DNA of 64,000 bases from Deltaproteobacteria bacterium (lineage in GTDB: Bacteria > Desulfobacterota > Desulfarculia > Adiutricales > Adiutricaceae). The position numbers and the translations under genes are program-made. This document shows, piece after piece, positions 35,286 through 44,715 of the stretch (within the stretch, counting starts at the first letter, position 1; the number at the start of each line of letters is the position of its first letter). The notes under the pieces are model-generated. The model saw only the letters and a list, made by a program, of their open reading frames with translations. It ran no database searches and had not been told where the DNA came from. The stretch covers positions 26,497 through 90,496 of the forward strand of contig JAISFS010000099.1 in assembly GCA_031263485.1 (NCBI GenBank), read 5' to 3'.

Positions 35286-38049
35286 CCCCGGAACGCAGGG
35301 CCCTCGCGGCCCCGACGGCCGCGACGGCGGGCCGGAAGGCCCTGCGCCGCATAGCCGCGCCGCGCTCCGGGGACGGGTAATCCGCGTCATCGAAATCGAC
35401 GGCATGACCGGCGCGGCCAGGGTCCTCGTGGACTCGGGCGCCTCCGCGCCTGTCCTGGCCGCGGGCCCCTTCGGCCTGCCCGTGCCGGGCGAGTTCTGCG
35501 AGCTGGAAGGGGCCTTCGTGCCGGGCGCGCCCGCATCGGGCGGCGGCGCCGCGCGACATGCGGCGGTACGCCCGGGCCCACAGGAACGGTCCTCGGCGCC
35601 GGCGGCCGCCGCGCCATCGGCCGCCGCGCGAAACGTGACCGTGCGCCCGGGCCGCTTGCCGCCCCGCCTCTTTTCGGCCAGCGGGTGCTCCCTGCTTCCG
35701 CCCAGAGACCCCGGAGGCTACGCCGCGTTCCTCTCCTCCGGCCTTATCGGCGGCCTGGACCGCGCCGCCGCCCAGGAGCTGGTCAAGGCCTTCGGGGAAG
35801 ACGTCCTGCGCGCGCTTGCCGAGGCGCCCCACGATCTCGCGGGCGTCCGCGGGCTCAAGGCGGCATCGAGGGAACGGGCAGTCGCGGGCGTCCGGGCTTT
35901 CCTGGGGCTGAAGCGCCTGGCGGCGCTCCTGGCGCCGCGCGGGCTGGGACCGCTGCCCGCCGCCGCGCTCCTTCGGGCCTTGGGCCCCGGAGCCCCCGAG
36001 ACGACGGAAAGGGATCCCGGTCACGCCGCCCGCGCGCTCGCCGCGCACCCTGACGCGGCGAACCCGGGCGCGTTCCGCCGCGCGGCCGCCAGGCTCCTGG
36101 CCACGGCGGATCCGCCGCTTGGGACCCAGGCCCTGGCGGAAGGCGAGATACTCGTGGCCCTGGGCGCCATGAGGGCCGCGGGGGAATACTCCGCCCCGGA
36201 GTCGCGGCTCTGGCGGGCCGCAAGGGCCTCCATGCCCGGAACCGGCGAAGGCGGGACGCGGGCGGCCTTCAGGGAGGGGCTGGAGGGGCTCGTCCGCAAG
36301 GGCGGCGTCCGCTTCAGGCCCGCGCCGGCGCCCTTCGACCCTGACGGCAGGAGGATCTTCCTCCCGGAAAGCCTGCGCGAGACTCAGGCCGCGGAGGGGG
36401 GGCTGGCGGCCCTGATCTCCGCCGCTCCGCCCGCCGCCTACCCGGAACCGCGGGAGGCCCTGGCGCGGGCCGAGGCTCTGTGCGGCTTCCCCCTCGACGC
36501 CGGGCAACGGGCCGCCCTGGCGGCCGTGCTAGAACGCAAGGCGGCGCTCGTGACCGGTCCCCGGGGGTCCGGCAAAAGGCTCCTGGCCTCGGCGATGGGC
36601 GCCGTCTTCCGCGAGCGGGGGCTCCCCGCGCTTTTCGCGTCCGCCACCCGCCGGGGAGCCGGGGAGCTCTCCCGGGCCGCAGGCGCGCCGGCGCACGTCC
36701 TGGCGGACATCCTGGCCGTTCTCCCCGAGCGTGAGGGACCGGGCGGCCCCGGAGGCCCGGGAGGCATGCGGAACGCGGGAGGCTCCGGCCTCGGCGCGGC
36801 CCAACTCTCGATCGCGGGCCGGGCGGCGCTCGCGAAGGCGTTGGAACGCCCGCCTGGCTCCGTGCCTATCGGCCAGTCTGGCTCAGTGCCTATCGGACCG
36901 TCGGGATCCGTGTCTGCCGGCCAGGGGGCTTCCGTGCCAGGCGGACCGCCGGGAACATTGCCGGTCGGCCACCCGGGTTCCGCGGCGGCCGGCGCGGGCG
37001 GAGGGGGGCCGCATCCCCTCACCGCAAGTGCCGTCCAGGCCGGGCTCCTGGCCGTGACCGAGGCCGAGCTCACGTCGCCTGGCGATCTGGCCCGGCTGCT
37101 TCTGGCCGTTGCCCCCGGAACGGCGCTGGCCCTGTTCGCCGACCCCTGGCGTGTCGCCCCGCCGGGGCCTCCGCCGCCGCGCCCAGGCGACCGCGAAGGC
37201 CCCGGCGGCACGGAAACTCCGGAGGCCGGGGGTTGCGGCGCGGACGGCGTCCTGCCCGGCTGGCTCGCGGCCTTGGCCGAGGGCAGGCGCGAGCAGCCCC
37301 GAGGGGACCCCCGCTCCGCCGCGCCCAGGCCGGGGCCCCGGGAGCGGCTTCTCAGGCCCGCGCGGCTTTCTGGCACGTACAGCCGGCCCGGCGCCAGGAT
37401 CCCGGCTGCCCTCGCGGCGCTCAGGGAAGGCGTGGCCCCCCCGGGCTCGGAGTCCCCGGACGGGGACTTTTTCTGGATCCCGGGGGACGACGAGTCCGAG
37501 CTTGCCCGAAAGGCCGTAAGGCTCATAGCCGAGCGAATCCCGAAGAAGCTGGGCCTCCCCCCCCGCGAGGCGGCCCTGGCGCTCTGCGGCGGCGCCGAGG
37601 GTCCCCTGGGCGCCCCGGCCCTCGCGGAGGCCATCCACGCGGCCCTCTGCGGGAGTCCGCCGCAAGCGGACGCGGGTGGGCGCCTGCGGCCCGGCGCCCG
37701 CGTCCTCCAGGCCGCGGACGATCCCGCCAAAGGCCTTGCCCGGGGCGATTGCGGGACGGTCGTTTCCGCGGCTCCCGGCTCGCTCGCGGCCGCGGTCAGG
37801 TTCGGGGACAGGGAGATCGCCTGCGGTCCTGACGCGCTTGGCGCCCTCGTTCCCGCCTGGGCGCTTCCGATCTCCTTTGCCCCGCCCTGGGCCTCGTTCC
37901 CTGCGGCGGTGGTGGCCCTGGGCAAGGGCTCCGACGGGCGTCTCGACCGCTACGGGCTCGCCCGCGCGGCCTCGCTCGCCGAAAGGCTCCTGATCGTGAT
38001 CGGGCGTCCCGAAACCTACGCCAGGATCCTCGCCTCCCGCAACCCCTGA
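35275..38049 (+). CDS. RecD2-like protein with degenerate helicase motifs (probable pseudoenzyme)
   Basis: 924 residues, GTG start inside the end of trmB. The order of domains is that of RecD2. An N-terminal OB-like region (33-75) is followed by the helix-hairpin-helix segment FLSSGLIGGLDRAAAQELVKAFGED split across 152-176, a winged region, and two RecA-like folds from about 400. Every ATPase motif is altered. Motif I is GPRGSGKR (428-435) in place of GGPGTGKT/S. Motif II is VTEAELT (594-600) in place of VDEASMV. Motif III is FADPWRVAPP (621-630) in place of GDxDQLPSV. The C-terminal TRAK-type motif reads ARAASLAERLLIVIG. A Pro/Gly/Ser-rich insert with SVPIG-type repeats (about 528-575) precedes motif II. 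The frame is intact for 2.8 kb, so this looks like a maintained non-hydrolysing DNA-binding protein. Confidence 0.72.
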   Translation: MTADPGTQGPRGPDGRDGGPEGPAPHSRAALRGRVIRVIEIDGMTGAARVLVDSGASAPVLAAGPFGLPVPGEFCELEGAFVPGAPASGGGAARHAAVRPGPQERSSAPAAAAPSAAARNVTVRPGRLPPRLFSASGCSLLPPRDPGGYAAFLSSGLIGGLDRAAAQELVKAFGEDVLRALAEAPHDLAGVRGLKAASRERAVAGVRAFLGLKRLAALLAPRGLGPLPAAALLRALGPGAPETTERDPGHAARALAAHPDAANPGAFRRAAARLLATADPPLGTQALAEGEILVALGAMRAAGEYSAPESRLWRAARASMPGTGEGGTRAAFREGLEGLVRKGGVRFRPAPAPFDPDGRRIFLPESLRETQAAEGGLAALISAAPPAAYPEPREALARAEALCGFPLDAGQRAALAAVLERKAALVTGPRGSGKRLLASAMGAVFRERGLPALFASATRRGAGELSRAAGAPAHVLADILAVLPEREGPGGPGGPGGMRNAGGSGLGAAQLSIAGRAALAKALERPPGSVPIGQSGSVPIGPSGSVSAGQGASVPGGPPGTLPVGHPGSAAAGAGGGGPHPLTASAVQAGLLAVTEAELTSPGDLARLLLAVAPGTALALFADPWRVAPPGPPPPRPGDREGPGGTETPEAGGCGADGVLPGWLAALAEGRREQPRGDPRSAAPRPGPRERLLRPARLSGTYSRPGARIPAALAALREGVAPPGSESPDGDFFWIPGDDESELARKAVRLIAERIPKKLGLPPREAALALCGGAEGPLGAPALAEAIHAALCGSPPQADAGGRLRPGARVLQAADDPAKGLARGDCGTVVSAAPGSLAAAVRFGDREIACGPDALGALVPAWALPISFAPPWASFPAAVVALGKGSDGRLDRYGLARAASLAERLLIVIGRPETYARILASRNP

Positions 38050-38302
38050 CTCCCGGCCGCCTCGCATTGGCCTCTGGCGACGTGCCAGATGCTCTGGGCA
38101 TAAGGGCCTGAGCCCCGGATCTTGAACCTGAACCTGCGCATTGGGCATAGGCCTTGAACATGGGCCTTGGGCAATTCGCATCGGGTATGGGCCTTGAGCA
38201 ATGCGCATCGGGTATGGGTACATATGGATCACTCGAAATGCCATATATCTATTTAGGATATGAATATTTTAAAATCATATATTAATACCATATTTGTGGT
38301 GG
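38050..38302. repeat. spacer with 27-bp repeats, then AT-rich IS flank
   Basis: 38090-38219 contains imperfect 27-bp units of the GCATCGGGTATGGGCCTTGA type. From about 38235 the sequence becomes abruptly AT-rich, marking the likely left edge of the insertion element. Terminal inverted repeats could not be fixed by eye. Confidence 0.5.
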
Positions 38303-38331
38303 TTGACAATAACAGATAGATAGTTTATAGT
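38303..38331 (+). promoter_or_regulatory. promoter of the IS1634-type transposase
   Basis: Consensus TTGACA (38303-38308), a 17-bp spacer and TATAGT (38326-38331), 66 bp ahead of the transposase ATG. Confidence 0.65.
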
Positions 38332-38396
38332 GATTTTTATCAAAGAATTGTTGTCATTGCCAATTTTCGTCTGTTTTGACTTGAGGATGGTCCCGC

Positions 38397-40199
38397 ATGA
38401 GCCTCGATGAAATCAAAAACAAAAACGGCACGAGCTCCTGGTGGATCCGGGAATCATACCGTGAAGGCGGAAAGGTCAAAAAAAGGGCCGTTCTTAACGT
38501 CACCTCCTATACCGAGGACGAGAGACGGACGTTATTGGAGATTCACAAGAGGCGGATGACCGAAAGGCACCGAGTGACTTCAATGTTCTTTGACGGGCCT
38601 GCGGAGATAATCCGGTCGTTGCCTGCGGGCCATGTCTCCGCAATCCTGAAGGCCATGTCGCTCCTGGGCATGGAAGAGCTCGTCTGTCCGACCTGCAGCC
38701 CGTTCAGAGACATAATCCTGGGGATTATCGCCGCCAGGATCATCGAGCCGAAAAGCAAGTCCGAGACCGTCGACGTCTGGGCCGGCTGCTCCCTCGGCGG
38801 CGCACTCGGGCTGGGCGACTACACCCAGGAGCATATCTACAAGGCCATGGACTGGCTCCTGGAAAGGCAGACGGATATTCAGAGGGAGCTGGCCCGCCGG
38901 CACATCCCCGACGGCTCAAGGGTTTTCATCGACGTGTCGTCGATCCCCTTCCACGGGGAAAGGTCTCTCAAGTTCGCAAGGAACGGCGCCGTCAGGGCGG
39001 GAGGGTGCGAGCTCCCCCGCTGCGGTCACTCGCGGGACGGCGGGAGCGATCCGCCCCGGGTGAACTGCGGCCTCGTGGCGGACCGGCGGGGGTGTCCCGT
39101 GGCGATCTCCCTGTTCCGCGGAAACGCCTCCCATCTCGCGGTCCTCCTGCCGATGGTCGACATGCTCACGGGCGAGTTCGGCCTGAAGGATCTTACGATG
39201 GTCGGCGACAGGGGGACGATTTCCGGGAGGCACGTCGAGATCCTCAGATGGAGCTTCGACGACGGCACCGATTGGCTGACCGCCCCCAGTCACCCTGCCA
39301 TACGCCGGATTTTCGCGGACACGCGGACGGATCTCGGCCTGCTCGACGAGAGGGACGTGATCGAGTTCTCCTCCCCCGACTATCCGGGGGAAAGGCTGGT
39401 GCTGTGCAGGAATCCGGAGGTCAGGGACAGGCAGGAGAGGCTGTTGGCGTCGTTGCTCAAGGGCACGTCCGCGTTTTTCGACAGGATCAAGGCAAGGGTG
39501 GCGTCGGGCGCCCTCAAGGACGCTGAGGCCATAGGGGAGGCCGTAGGACTCGCGAAGGACAAGCCGGGCGCATCCAGGTTTTTCCTCGCCGAATGGGGCC
39601 GGGGACACTTCGATTATGCCCTTAAACAGGATGCGGTCGACGAGGCGAGGAAGCTGTTCGGGATTTTCGCTGTCAGGACGTCCCTCCCCGACATCATGAC
39701 GGACACGGAGGAATCCGGCCGGGAGCGACGGGAGCCGGGAAACGTCGGGATGGACTCCGGAGCCGCGAGGATCGAGGACCTCCGCATAGGGCCGTTCTTT
39801 CACTTCACCGACGAGAGGATCCGGTCTCACGCGTTCGTCGCGATGCTTTCCGGCTACGTCCGCTGGCACATGAAAGAGGCGTGGAGGGAGCTGATCCACT
39901 CCGATCCCGGCCCGGAGCCCGAGGGAAGCCCCAACCCCGATCCGAGGCGTCAGGAATCCGAGGGCGCCAAGCGAAAGGAGTCGGCCGGCACAGTCGACAA
40001 CTTCACCCAGGCAAGCAACTTCCAGGGCGTACTGGAGCGCCTCAAAACGGCAGCGATAGTCACCGTGGCTTCCGGCCGCGGGGACGCCAGGACCGAGCTG
40101 GAACTGCGGACGCGCCCCGACGCCTTCGAGCTGAGGGCCACCCGGCTACTGGACAAAATCTCTAATATGTACAAAGACCATTGGTCGGCACATTTATAA
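38397..40199 (+). CDS. IS1634-family (IS4-like) DDE transposase
   Basis: 600 residues, apparently intact. N-terminal segment GGKVKKRAVLNVTSYTEDERRTL is typical of IS1634. The catalytic core shows FIDVSSIPFHGE (first Asp, about residue 179), CGLVADRRGCPVAISLFRGNASH split over about 227-248, MVGDRGTISGRH (second Asp, about 267) and the C-terminal HFTDERIRSHAFVAMLSGYV block with the third acidic residue (about 471). A Ser/Pro/Glu linker (about 507-535) interrupts the C-terminus. AT-rich flanks on both sides (38235-38396 and 40200-40310) contrast with the GC-rich body and probably contain the element ends. No target duplication was identified. Confidence 0.88.
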   Translation: MSLDEIKNKNGTSSWWIRESYREGGKVKKRAVLNVTSYTEDERRTLLEIHKRRMTERHRVTSMFFDGPAEIIRSLPAGHVSAILKAMSLLGMEELVCPTCSPFRDIILGIIAARIIEPKSKSETVDVWAGCSLGGALGLGDYTQEHIYKAMDWLLERQTDIQRELARRHIPDGSRVFIDVSSIPFHGERSLKFARNGAVRAGGCELPRCGHSRDGGSDPPRVNCGLVADRRGCPVAISLFRGNASHLAVLLPMVDMLTGEFGLKDLTMVGDRGTISGRHVEILRWSFDDGTDWLTAPSHPAIRRIFADTRTDLGLLDERDVIEFSSPDYPGERLVLCRNPEVRDRQERLLASLLKGTSAFFDRIKARVASGALKDAEAIGEAVGLAKDKPGASRFFLAEWGRGHFDYALKQDAVDEARKLFGIFAVRTSLPDIMTDTEESGRERREPGNVGMDSGAARIEDLRIGPFFHFTDERIRSHAFVAMLSGYVRWHMKEAWRELIHSDPGPEPEGSPNPDPRRQESEGAKRKESAGTVDNFTQASNFQGVLERLKTAAIVTVASGRGDARTELELRTRPDAFELRATRLLDKISNMYKDHWSAHL

Positions 40200-40668
40200 T
40201 CTTCGATATTCTTCGAGCCTTCATGAGATTTTTTGGATTTTCTGCCGGAGCGAAGACATTCTAATCGTTATTATATTTTACTTGATATCGCTATTTTTTG
40301 ACTGTTCGCCCGCGGAAGCCAGGCCCGAGTCCCGAGCCGTGGGCCGTGAGCCGTGAGCCTTGGGCCGCGAACCTTGGGCCGTGAGCCTTGGAATTAGCCT
40401 TGATCCGCAGAGAGCGGGGCGTCCTGGTCTTGACAAACGGCCGCCGAACGCCGATCCTTAACGGGACGGGACGTTCCGAGCGGAGGGCCTGACCCGATAC
40501 GTCGGCCCGCCGCGCCTCCGCGCCGCTCTCCTCCCAGCGCCTTTCCGGCCGCCCTTCCGCGCTCCACTCGCCGCAAGGCGTCTTCCCAGCGCTCCCTCAG
40601 CGCCAGCCCCCAACCTTCACAAAACAGTCCCGACCAAGACGGGCCCCTCAGGGGGCCGGAGCCACGTA
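40200..40668. other. IS right flank and repeat-bearing spacer
   Basis: 40200-40310 is AT-rich and likely still part of the insertion element. 40326-40392 is a short array of GCCGTGAGCCTTGG-type 10-16-bp words. The rest is GC-rich with no gene. Confidence 0.5.
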
Positions 40669-41439
40669 ATGCGCCTTTATTCCTGGAACGTGAACGGCAT
40701 CCGAGCGGCCGCCAAGAAAGAGCACTTTTTCCCCTTCCTGGAGAAATCCGGCGCGGACGTCGTCTCCTTTCAGGAGACCAAGGCCGAGCCCGTACAGCTC
40801 CCCCAGGAACTCCTGACCCCCAAGGGGTACCTGAGCTTCTTCTCGAGCTCCAAGGCCAAGCGCGGGTACTCCGGCGTGGCCATCTTCTCCCGGGAAAACC
40901 CCGCGAGCGTCGCGAGCGAGCTCCCGGACGAGCGCTACGCCCAGGAGGGCAGGATGCTCATAGCGGAGTACCCGGCCTTCTACCTTTTCAACGTGTACTT
41001 CCCCAACGGGCAGAAGGACGAGGACAGGCTGGACTTCAAGATGCGCTACTACGACGCCTTCCTGGCCCACGCGCAGAAGCTCAGGAAGAAAAAGCCAGTG
41101 GTGGTCTGCGGGGACTTCAACACCGCGCACCGCGAGATCGACCTGGCCCGTCCCAAGGAGAACGAGGAGGTCTCCGGCTTCCTGCCCATAGAGCGCCAGT
41201 GGATGACGAGTTTCATCGGGAAGGGTTACGTCGATGCCTTCCGCCGCGTCCGCGGCGACACCGAGGGCGACTACACCTGGTGGTCCTTCCGCGCGGGCGC
41301 CCGCGCCAACAACGTGGGGTGGCGCATCGACTACTTCTTCGTCTCCGAGGAGCTCGCGCCGAAGATTAAGGACGCCTGGATAGAGCCCGACGTGATGTGT
41401 TCCGACCACTGCCCGGTAGGGCTGGAGCTGGACGTCTAG
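40669..41439 (+). CDS. xth: exodeoxyribonuclease III (AP endonuclease)
   Basis: 256 residues, ATG seven bases after GGAG. All EEP-family landmarks are present: SWNVNGIRA (residues 5-13), SFQETKAE (metal-binding Glu, about 36), FNVYFPNG, VCGDFNTAH (catalytic Asp-Asn, about 145-150), WWSFR, WRIDYFFVS (about 219-227) and the terminal CSDHCPVGL (Asp-His pair, about 245-250). It is close to the ExoA/XthA type of base-excision-repair enzymes, cleaving abasic sites and removing 3' blocking groups. The gene stands alone. Confidence 0.95.
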   Translation: MRLYSWNVNGIRAAAKKEHFFPFLEKSGADVVSFQETKAEPVQLPQELLTPKGYLSFFSSSKAKRGYSGVAIFSRENPASVASELPDERYAQEGRMLIAEYPAFYLFNVYFPNGQKDEDRLDFKMRYYDAFLAHAQKLRKKKPVVVCGDFNTAHREIDLARPKENEEVSGFLPIERQWMTSFIGKGYVDAFRRVRGDTEGDYTWWSFRAGARANNVGWRIDYFFVSEELAPKIKDAWIEPDVMCSDHCPVGLELDV

Positions 41440-41959
41440 CCCCGCCCCCAGGCAACGGCTCCGGCGACTGGCCCCGGAACGGTCCCGAGCGGGTCATGCG
41501 GTCCCGCGTCCCCGATGACTAACGCTTTCGCGGCAGTTCCGCTCCTAACATCTGCCGGGCCGGGGAGTCACGCCGACGCTTTCCGGCGGCGCGGCTCCGG
41601 GTGAAGCGGCTTAATCCCCGTCCCCCTAAGCGGACGACGCGTACGATTTGCCGGCGGAGATCCTGAAGCGGCCCGGGAAACGCCGGGGACACGGGTTCCG
41701 GATACGTCTTCTGCCGGGGGCATGCGCGGAGCCGAAAGGCGCGCTGTTCGACCCGGCACGCGGATCGTCCCGAGTCCATGCCTCACGGGCCCTTGCGTTC
41801 ACGTATCCCGTCATGTCATGTCATCCGCGATCCGCAAACCGACGCATTCATCCGGCAACGCGCGGTTCCCCGGATGAGTCTCCCGTCGGGCTTCCGAAGC
41901 CGCCCGCCATGATGAGCCCGATTATTCCGCCCAGCGCCCGGACCTGAAGCCGAGCCTCC

Positions 41960-41993
41960 GGATAGGGATAGGGATAGGGATAGGGATAGGGAC
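41960..41993. repeat. GGATAG hexamer, five copies
   Basis: Five perfect consecutive GGATAG units (41960-41989) followed by a broken sixth. It is telomere-like in appearance but internal to the chromosome. Confidence 0.9.
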
Positions 41994-42106
41994 AGAGGAC
42001 ATGCGGATGCGCAGGACCCGGATCCGGCAACGAATCCGCCCCGCCCAGACCGGGCGAACGGGAACCGGAGATGGCCGGAGGGGGGCAAGAGGACTTCCGT
42101 ACCGAA

Positions 42107-42216
42107 GCCGGATTACCGGTCGTGCCCAGCCGGATTACCGGCCGTGCCCAGCCGGATTACCGGCCGTGCCCAGCCGGATTACCGGCCGTGCCCAGCCGGA
42201 TTACCGGTCGTGCCCA
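42107..42216. repeat. 22-bp tandem array, five copies
   Basis: Units starting GCCGGATTACCGGyCGTGCC at 42107, 42129, 42151, 42173 and 42195, almost identical. Each contains the small palindrome around TACCGGy. Confidence 0.95.
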
Positions 42217-42450
42217 GGATGGTCGGACGTCTCATGCCTGCGGTCAGGACGCGGGCGTTTCTCCGCCATGCCACCCCGCAAGGGCTATTCACGCCGGAAC
42301 GACAGGGCCTCCAATCCCCCCGGTGACCCGCTCCTTCCCGGCATGCCCGGCTCCCGTGCCGGCAGAGGCCGCGACGCGTGCGCGGGAAGCGCCGTTCCGG
42401 AAACCCGCCGTCCCCCCGCGGCGGAATCGCTCTCCGCCGGGTCGGGGACT

Positions 42451-43083
42451 TCAGTCGGCCGCGCAGAGGTTCCTCCGCGAGACGTCCGCAACGCACCCGA
42501 TGCCGGCGTCCGCCATGAGCCTGACCAGCGCGGCGGACCCGTTCCTGGCCCTGAATTCGCGCTCCTCAGGGAAGATCGGGAACAGGGCCATGAGGATATG
42601 GCCGACCCCTTCCAGCACGAACGCCCTGGACTCTTTGGGGAGGGAGAGCGCGGGCGCCGCCAGGAGCGCCGTGAAGCCCGCATCGGCGGCAAGCATGTCG
42701 CCCGCTACGAGCGTGTCCCCGACCTGGACCGCCCTGCCCTGCCGCATGGGCAGGATCGCCGCGTTCAGGACGCAGGTCAGCGGCCAGTTCCGGTTGTCGA
42801 GGATCCCGCCCTCCTCCGGCATCCCGGCGATCGGGCTCCAGCCGCCGGGGAGGAGCATGCAGACCTCGTATCTCCTGGACTGCACGGGGGGCGGAGCCTC
42901 GATGAGCACGCCGCTCATGCCGATGCTCATGAGCATGGTGAGGCCGCCCGGCAGGTCCGGGGTAAACGACATGACCTGCAGGTTCCCCTGTTCCCAGGGC
43001 CCGTCCAGCCTGCCCAGCTCCTCCGGGGCCAGGTGCCGCAAAACGTGCCTGGGAAGCGCTAGGGCCGGGTGATCTCGCGCCAT
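42451..43083 (-). CDS. suppressor-of-fused (SUFU) domain protein, paralogue 2
   Basis: 210 residues from ATG 43083 (GAGAGG eight bases ahead), exactly as long as the paralogue at 20882-21514. Shared landmarks are RH.L..LAPEELG near the N-terminus, MSIGMSGVLIE, YEVCMLLPGGWSP, NRNWPLTCVLNAA, AGFTALLAAP, LFPIFPEEREFRARNGSAALVRL split over about 165-190, and a C-terminal V..V.R.N.C segment. As with the first copy, no toxin gene sits beside it. Immunity or substrate-binding roles are inferred only from bacterial SUFU contexts elsewhere. Both gene neighbourhoods are rich in repeats. Confidence 0.8.
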   Translation of the reverse strand: MARDHPALALPRHVLRHLAPEELGRLDGPWEQGNLQVMSFTPDLPGGLTMLMSIGMSGVLIEAPPPVQSRRYEVCMLLPGGWSPIAGMPEEGGILDNRNWPLTCVLNAAILPMRQGRAVQVGDTLVAGDMLAADAGFTALLAAPALSLPKESRAFVLEGVGHILMALFPIFPEEREFRARNGSAALVRLMADAGIGCVADVSRRNLCAAD

Positions 43084-43318
43084 GGCCTGAACCTCTCCGC
43101 CGGTGAATCCACGGCCCTCCGCCGCCCGTCGGCAGGGAATAGCCGCGATCCGCAATATTTTACGTTTCGCTCCGGGCAAAGACAAGGCGAAACAGACGCA
43201 CAGGCCGCAGAGAATGGTCCGCGCCCCAAGGGCCGACTTTTCAATGTCAGATCACCCCATCGCAAAGCTTCGCCGCTTTTCCGCACTTCCGCTTTTCCGC
43301 TACACCGCGTATCCGCTT

Positions 43319-43398
43319 CGCCGCGTTTCAGCTTCGCCGCGTTTCAGCTTCGCCGCGTTTCAGCTTCGCCGCGTTTCAGCTTCGCCGCGTTTCCGCTT
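43319..43398. repeat. 16-bp tandem array, five copies
   Basis: CGCCGCGTTTCAGCTT repeated at 43319, 43335, 43351, 43367 and 43383, with diverging copies on both sides. Confidence 0.9.
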
Positions 43399-44165
43399 CG
43401 CCGCGCTGCCGAATCGCCGCATCGCCGCGTTGCCACATCACACGCGACCGCGTTTCCTCGCCGCCTCGCAAACCCATTACGGCGTTTCCATGCCGCCTCT
43501 CAGCCGCATGGCCCATCGCCCCATCGCAGGACCGCATGGACTTGGGGGGAAAACCGTATGGTTCAACGGGGTCGATCGCATCATGCCGTGCGCGGGGCAT
43601 TTCTCCATCGCGCTCGGATCCGGCACGGATACGGCGAGGAAAGGTAACCCGCCCAAGACTCCGACGGCTGTCCAACGACCGGAGCCCAGGCAGTCCCGCC
43701 CGAGTACACGGAGCCCCCCCCGAGCCGCTTCCCCGCCACCGTCAAGGGCTCCCGCCCTTGGACGCCGCTACCGCCTGCAAGCGCCTTCGGACCGCCGCGG
43801 TCGCCCAGAGGCTTCGTGGCACTACTGTCAGCGAAACGGTGAGGCTGACCATCCGCCTCTCCAGAACGTTTCCTCGGCCAGAGTCCCGACCGCCCAGAAT
43901 GTCCGCTTCCGCTTTCCCCTCTATGGCACAAGCCCGCAACGACCAGACGAATTTTTTCACGAGGCAGGCGAAGACCGGAGTTCCGGCCTGGCCGCCGTGC
44001 CCGTTTCCGGTCCCTCGGCTTCGAGGGAGCGGATCCGGCGGCTCCGGGACGCTACCTGGCCGCCTCAAAGCCCGGCGGCTTGGCTGCAGGTATCTGTCGG
44101 CCTGTTTTTTTATAGATTTCTGCTACTTGCCGATATCTCACGTGCGTTCTCCCATGCAGGGCATT

Positions 44166-44234
44166 GCCGGAAGACCCGGAAGACCCGGAAGACCCGGAAG
44201 ACCCGGAGGGCCCGGAAGACCCGGAAGACGCGGG
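44166..44234. repeat. 9-bp tandem array, about eight copies
   Basis: GACCCGGAA-type nonamers in series with a few substitutions (GGGCCCGGAA, GACGCGGGA). Confidence 0.85.
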
Positions 44235-44487
44235 ATGATTCGGGAAGACGCCGGAAGTTGCGGGATGATGCAGGAAGACGCCGCAAATGGCCGGGCGGAC
44301 GGCCTCGCCTCCCTGTCAGGCGTCCGGGGCCTTCCGGCTGTCCGGACGGCGGCCCCCTCGCTTTCGCGGGGACAAGGCCAGCGGAAGGGTGGAAACCGGC
44401 CCTCTCCCGTTTTACCATGGAAAACAGGGGCTTAACCTCGTAAAGCCCCCGTCACGAGCCGCGCCCGGCCCGCGTCAAGAAAATAGT

Positions 44488-44516
44488 TTGCGCATCCCGG
44501 GCCGCTCTGATATATT
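44488..44516 (+). promoter_or_regulatory. promoter of hdrCB
   Basis: TTGCGC (44488-44493), a 17-bp spacer and TATATT (44511-44516). Leader of about 190 nt. Confidence 0.6.
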
Positions 44517-44715
44517 TTCAGGAATCTCTATGACTGGAGCCTCGTCAGGACCGCGCACGCGCGAAACGGCCTGAAAGGGACCCCGGCCCCCGCCCATCCG
44601 GCGCCACGAGTAATCCGGCCGCCTGGGGGGAGGTCCCGGTCGCTTTCCCGCCCGCTTCAAGCGCCTGCGGCCCGAGGCCCCTCAACACCCTTTCCATATC
44701 AGGGAGATCATATTC

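Larger units (their letters stand above)
41440..42450. other. intergenic region with two simple-repeat arrays
   Basis: 1.0 kb without a supported gene. It contains a telomere-like hexamer run and a 22-bp array, listed separately. Frames through the region are repeat-generated or antisense shadows. Confidence 0.6.
43084..44487. other. intergenic region with two tandem arrays
   Basis: 1.4 kb between divergent SUFU-2 and hdrC. It holds a 16-bp array and a 9-bp array (listed separately) and an AT-rich pocket at 44100-44160. Long open frames here are Arg/Pro/Ser-rich and repeat-driven, and are not considered genes. Confidence 0.6.

Noticed and set aside
41960..41993. Telomere-like GGATAG run as a chromosome or plasmid end
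   Set aside because: Coding sequence and other arrays continue on both sides; it is one of many local tandem repeats.
42107..42216. 22-bp array as a CRISPR
   Set aside because: Units are contiguous with no spacers, and no cas gene is present.
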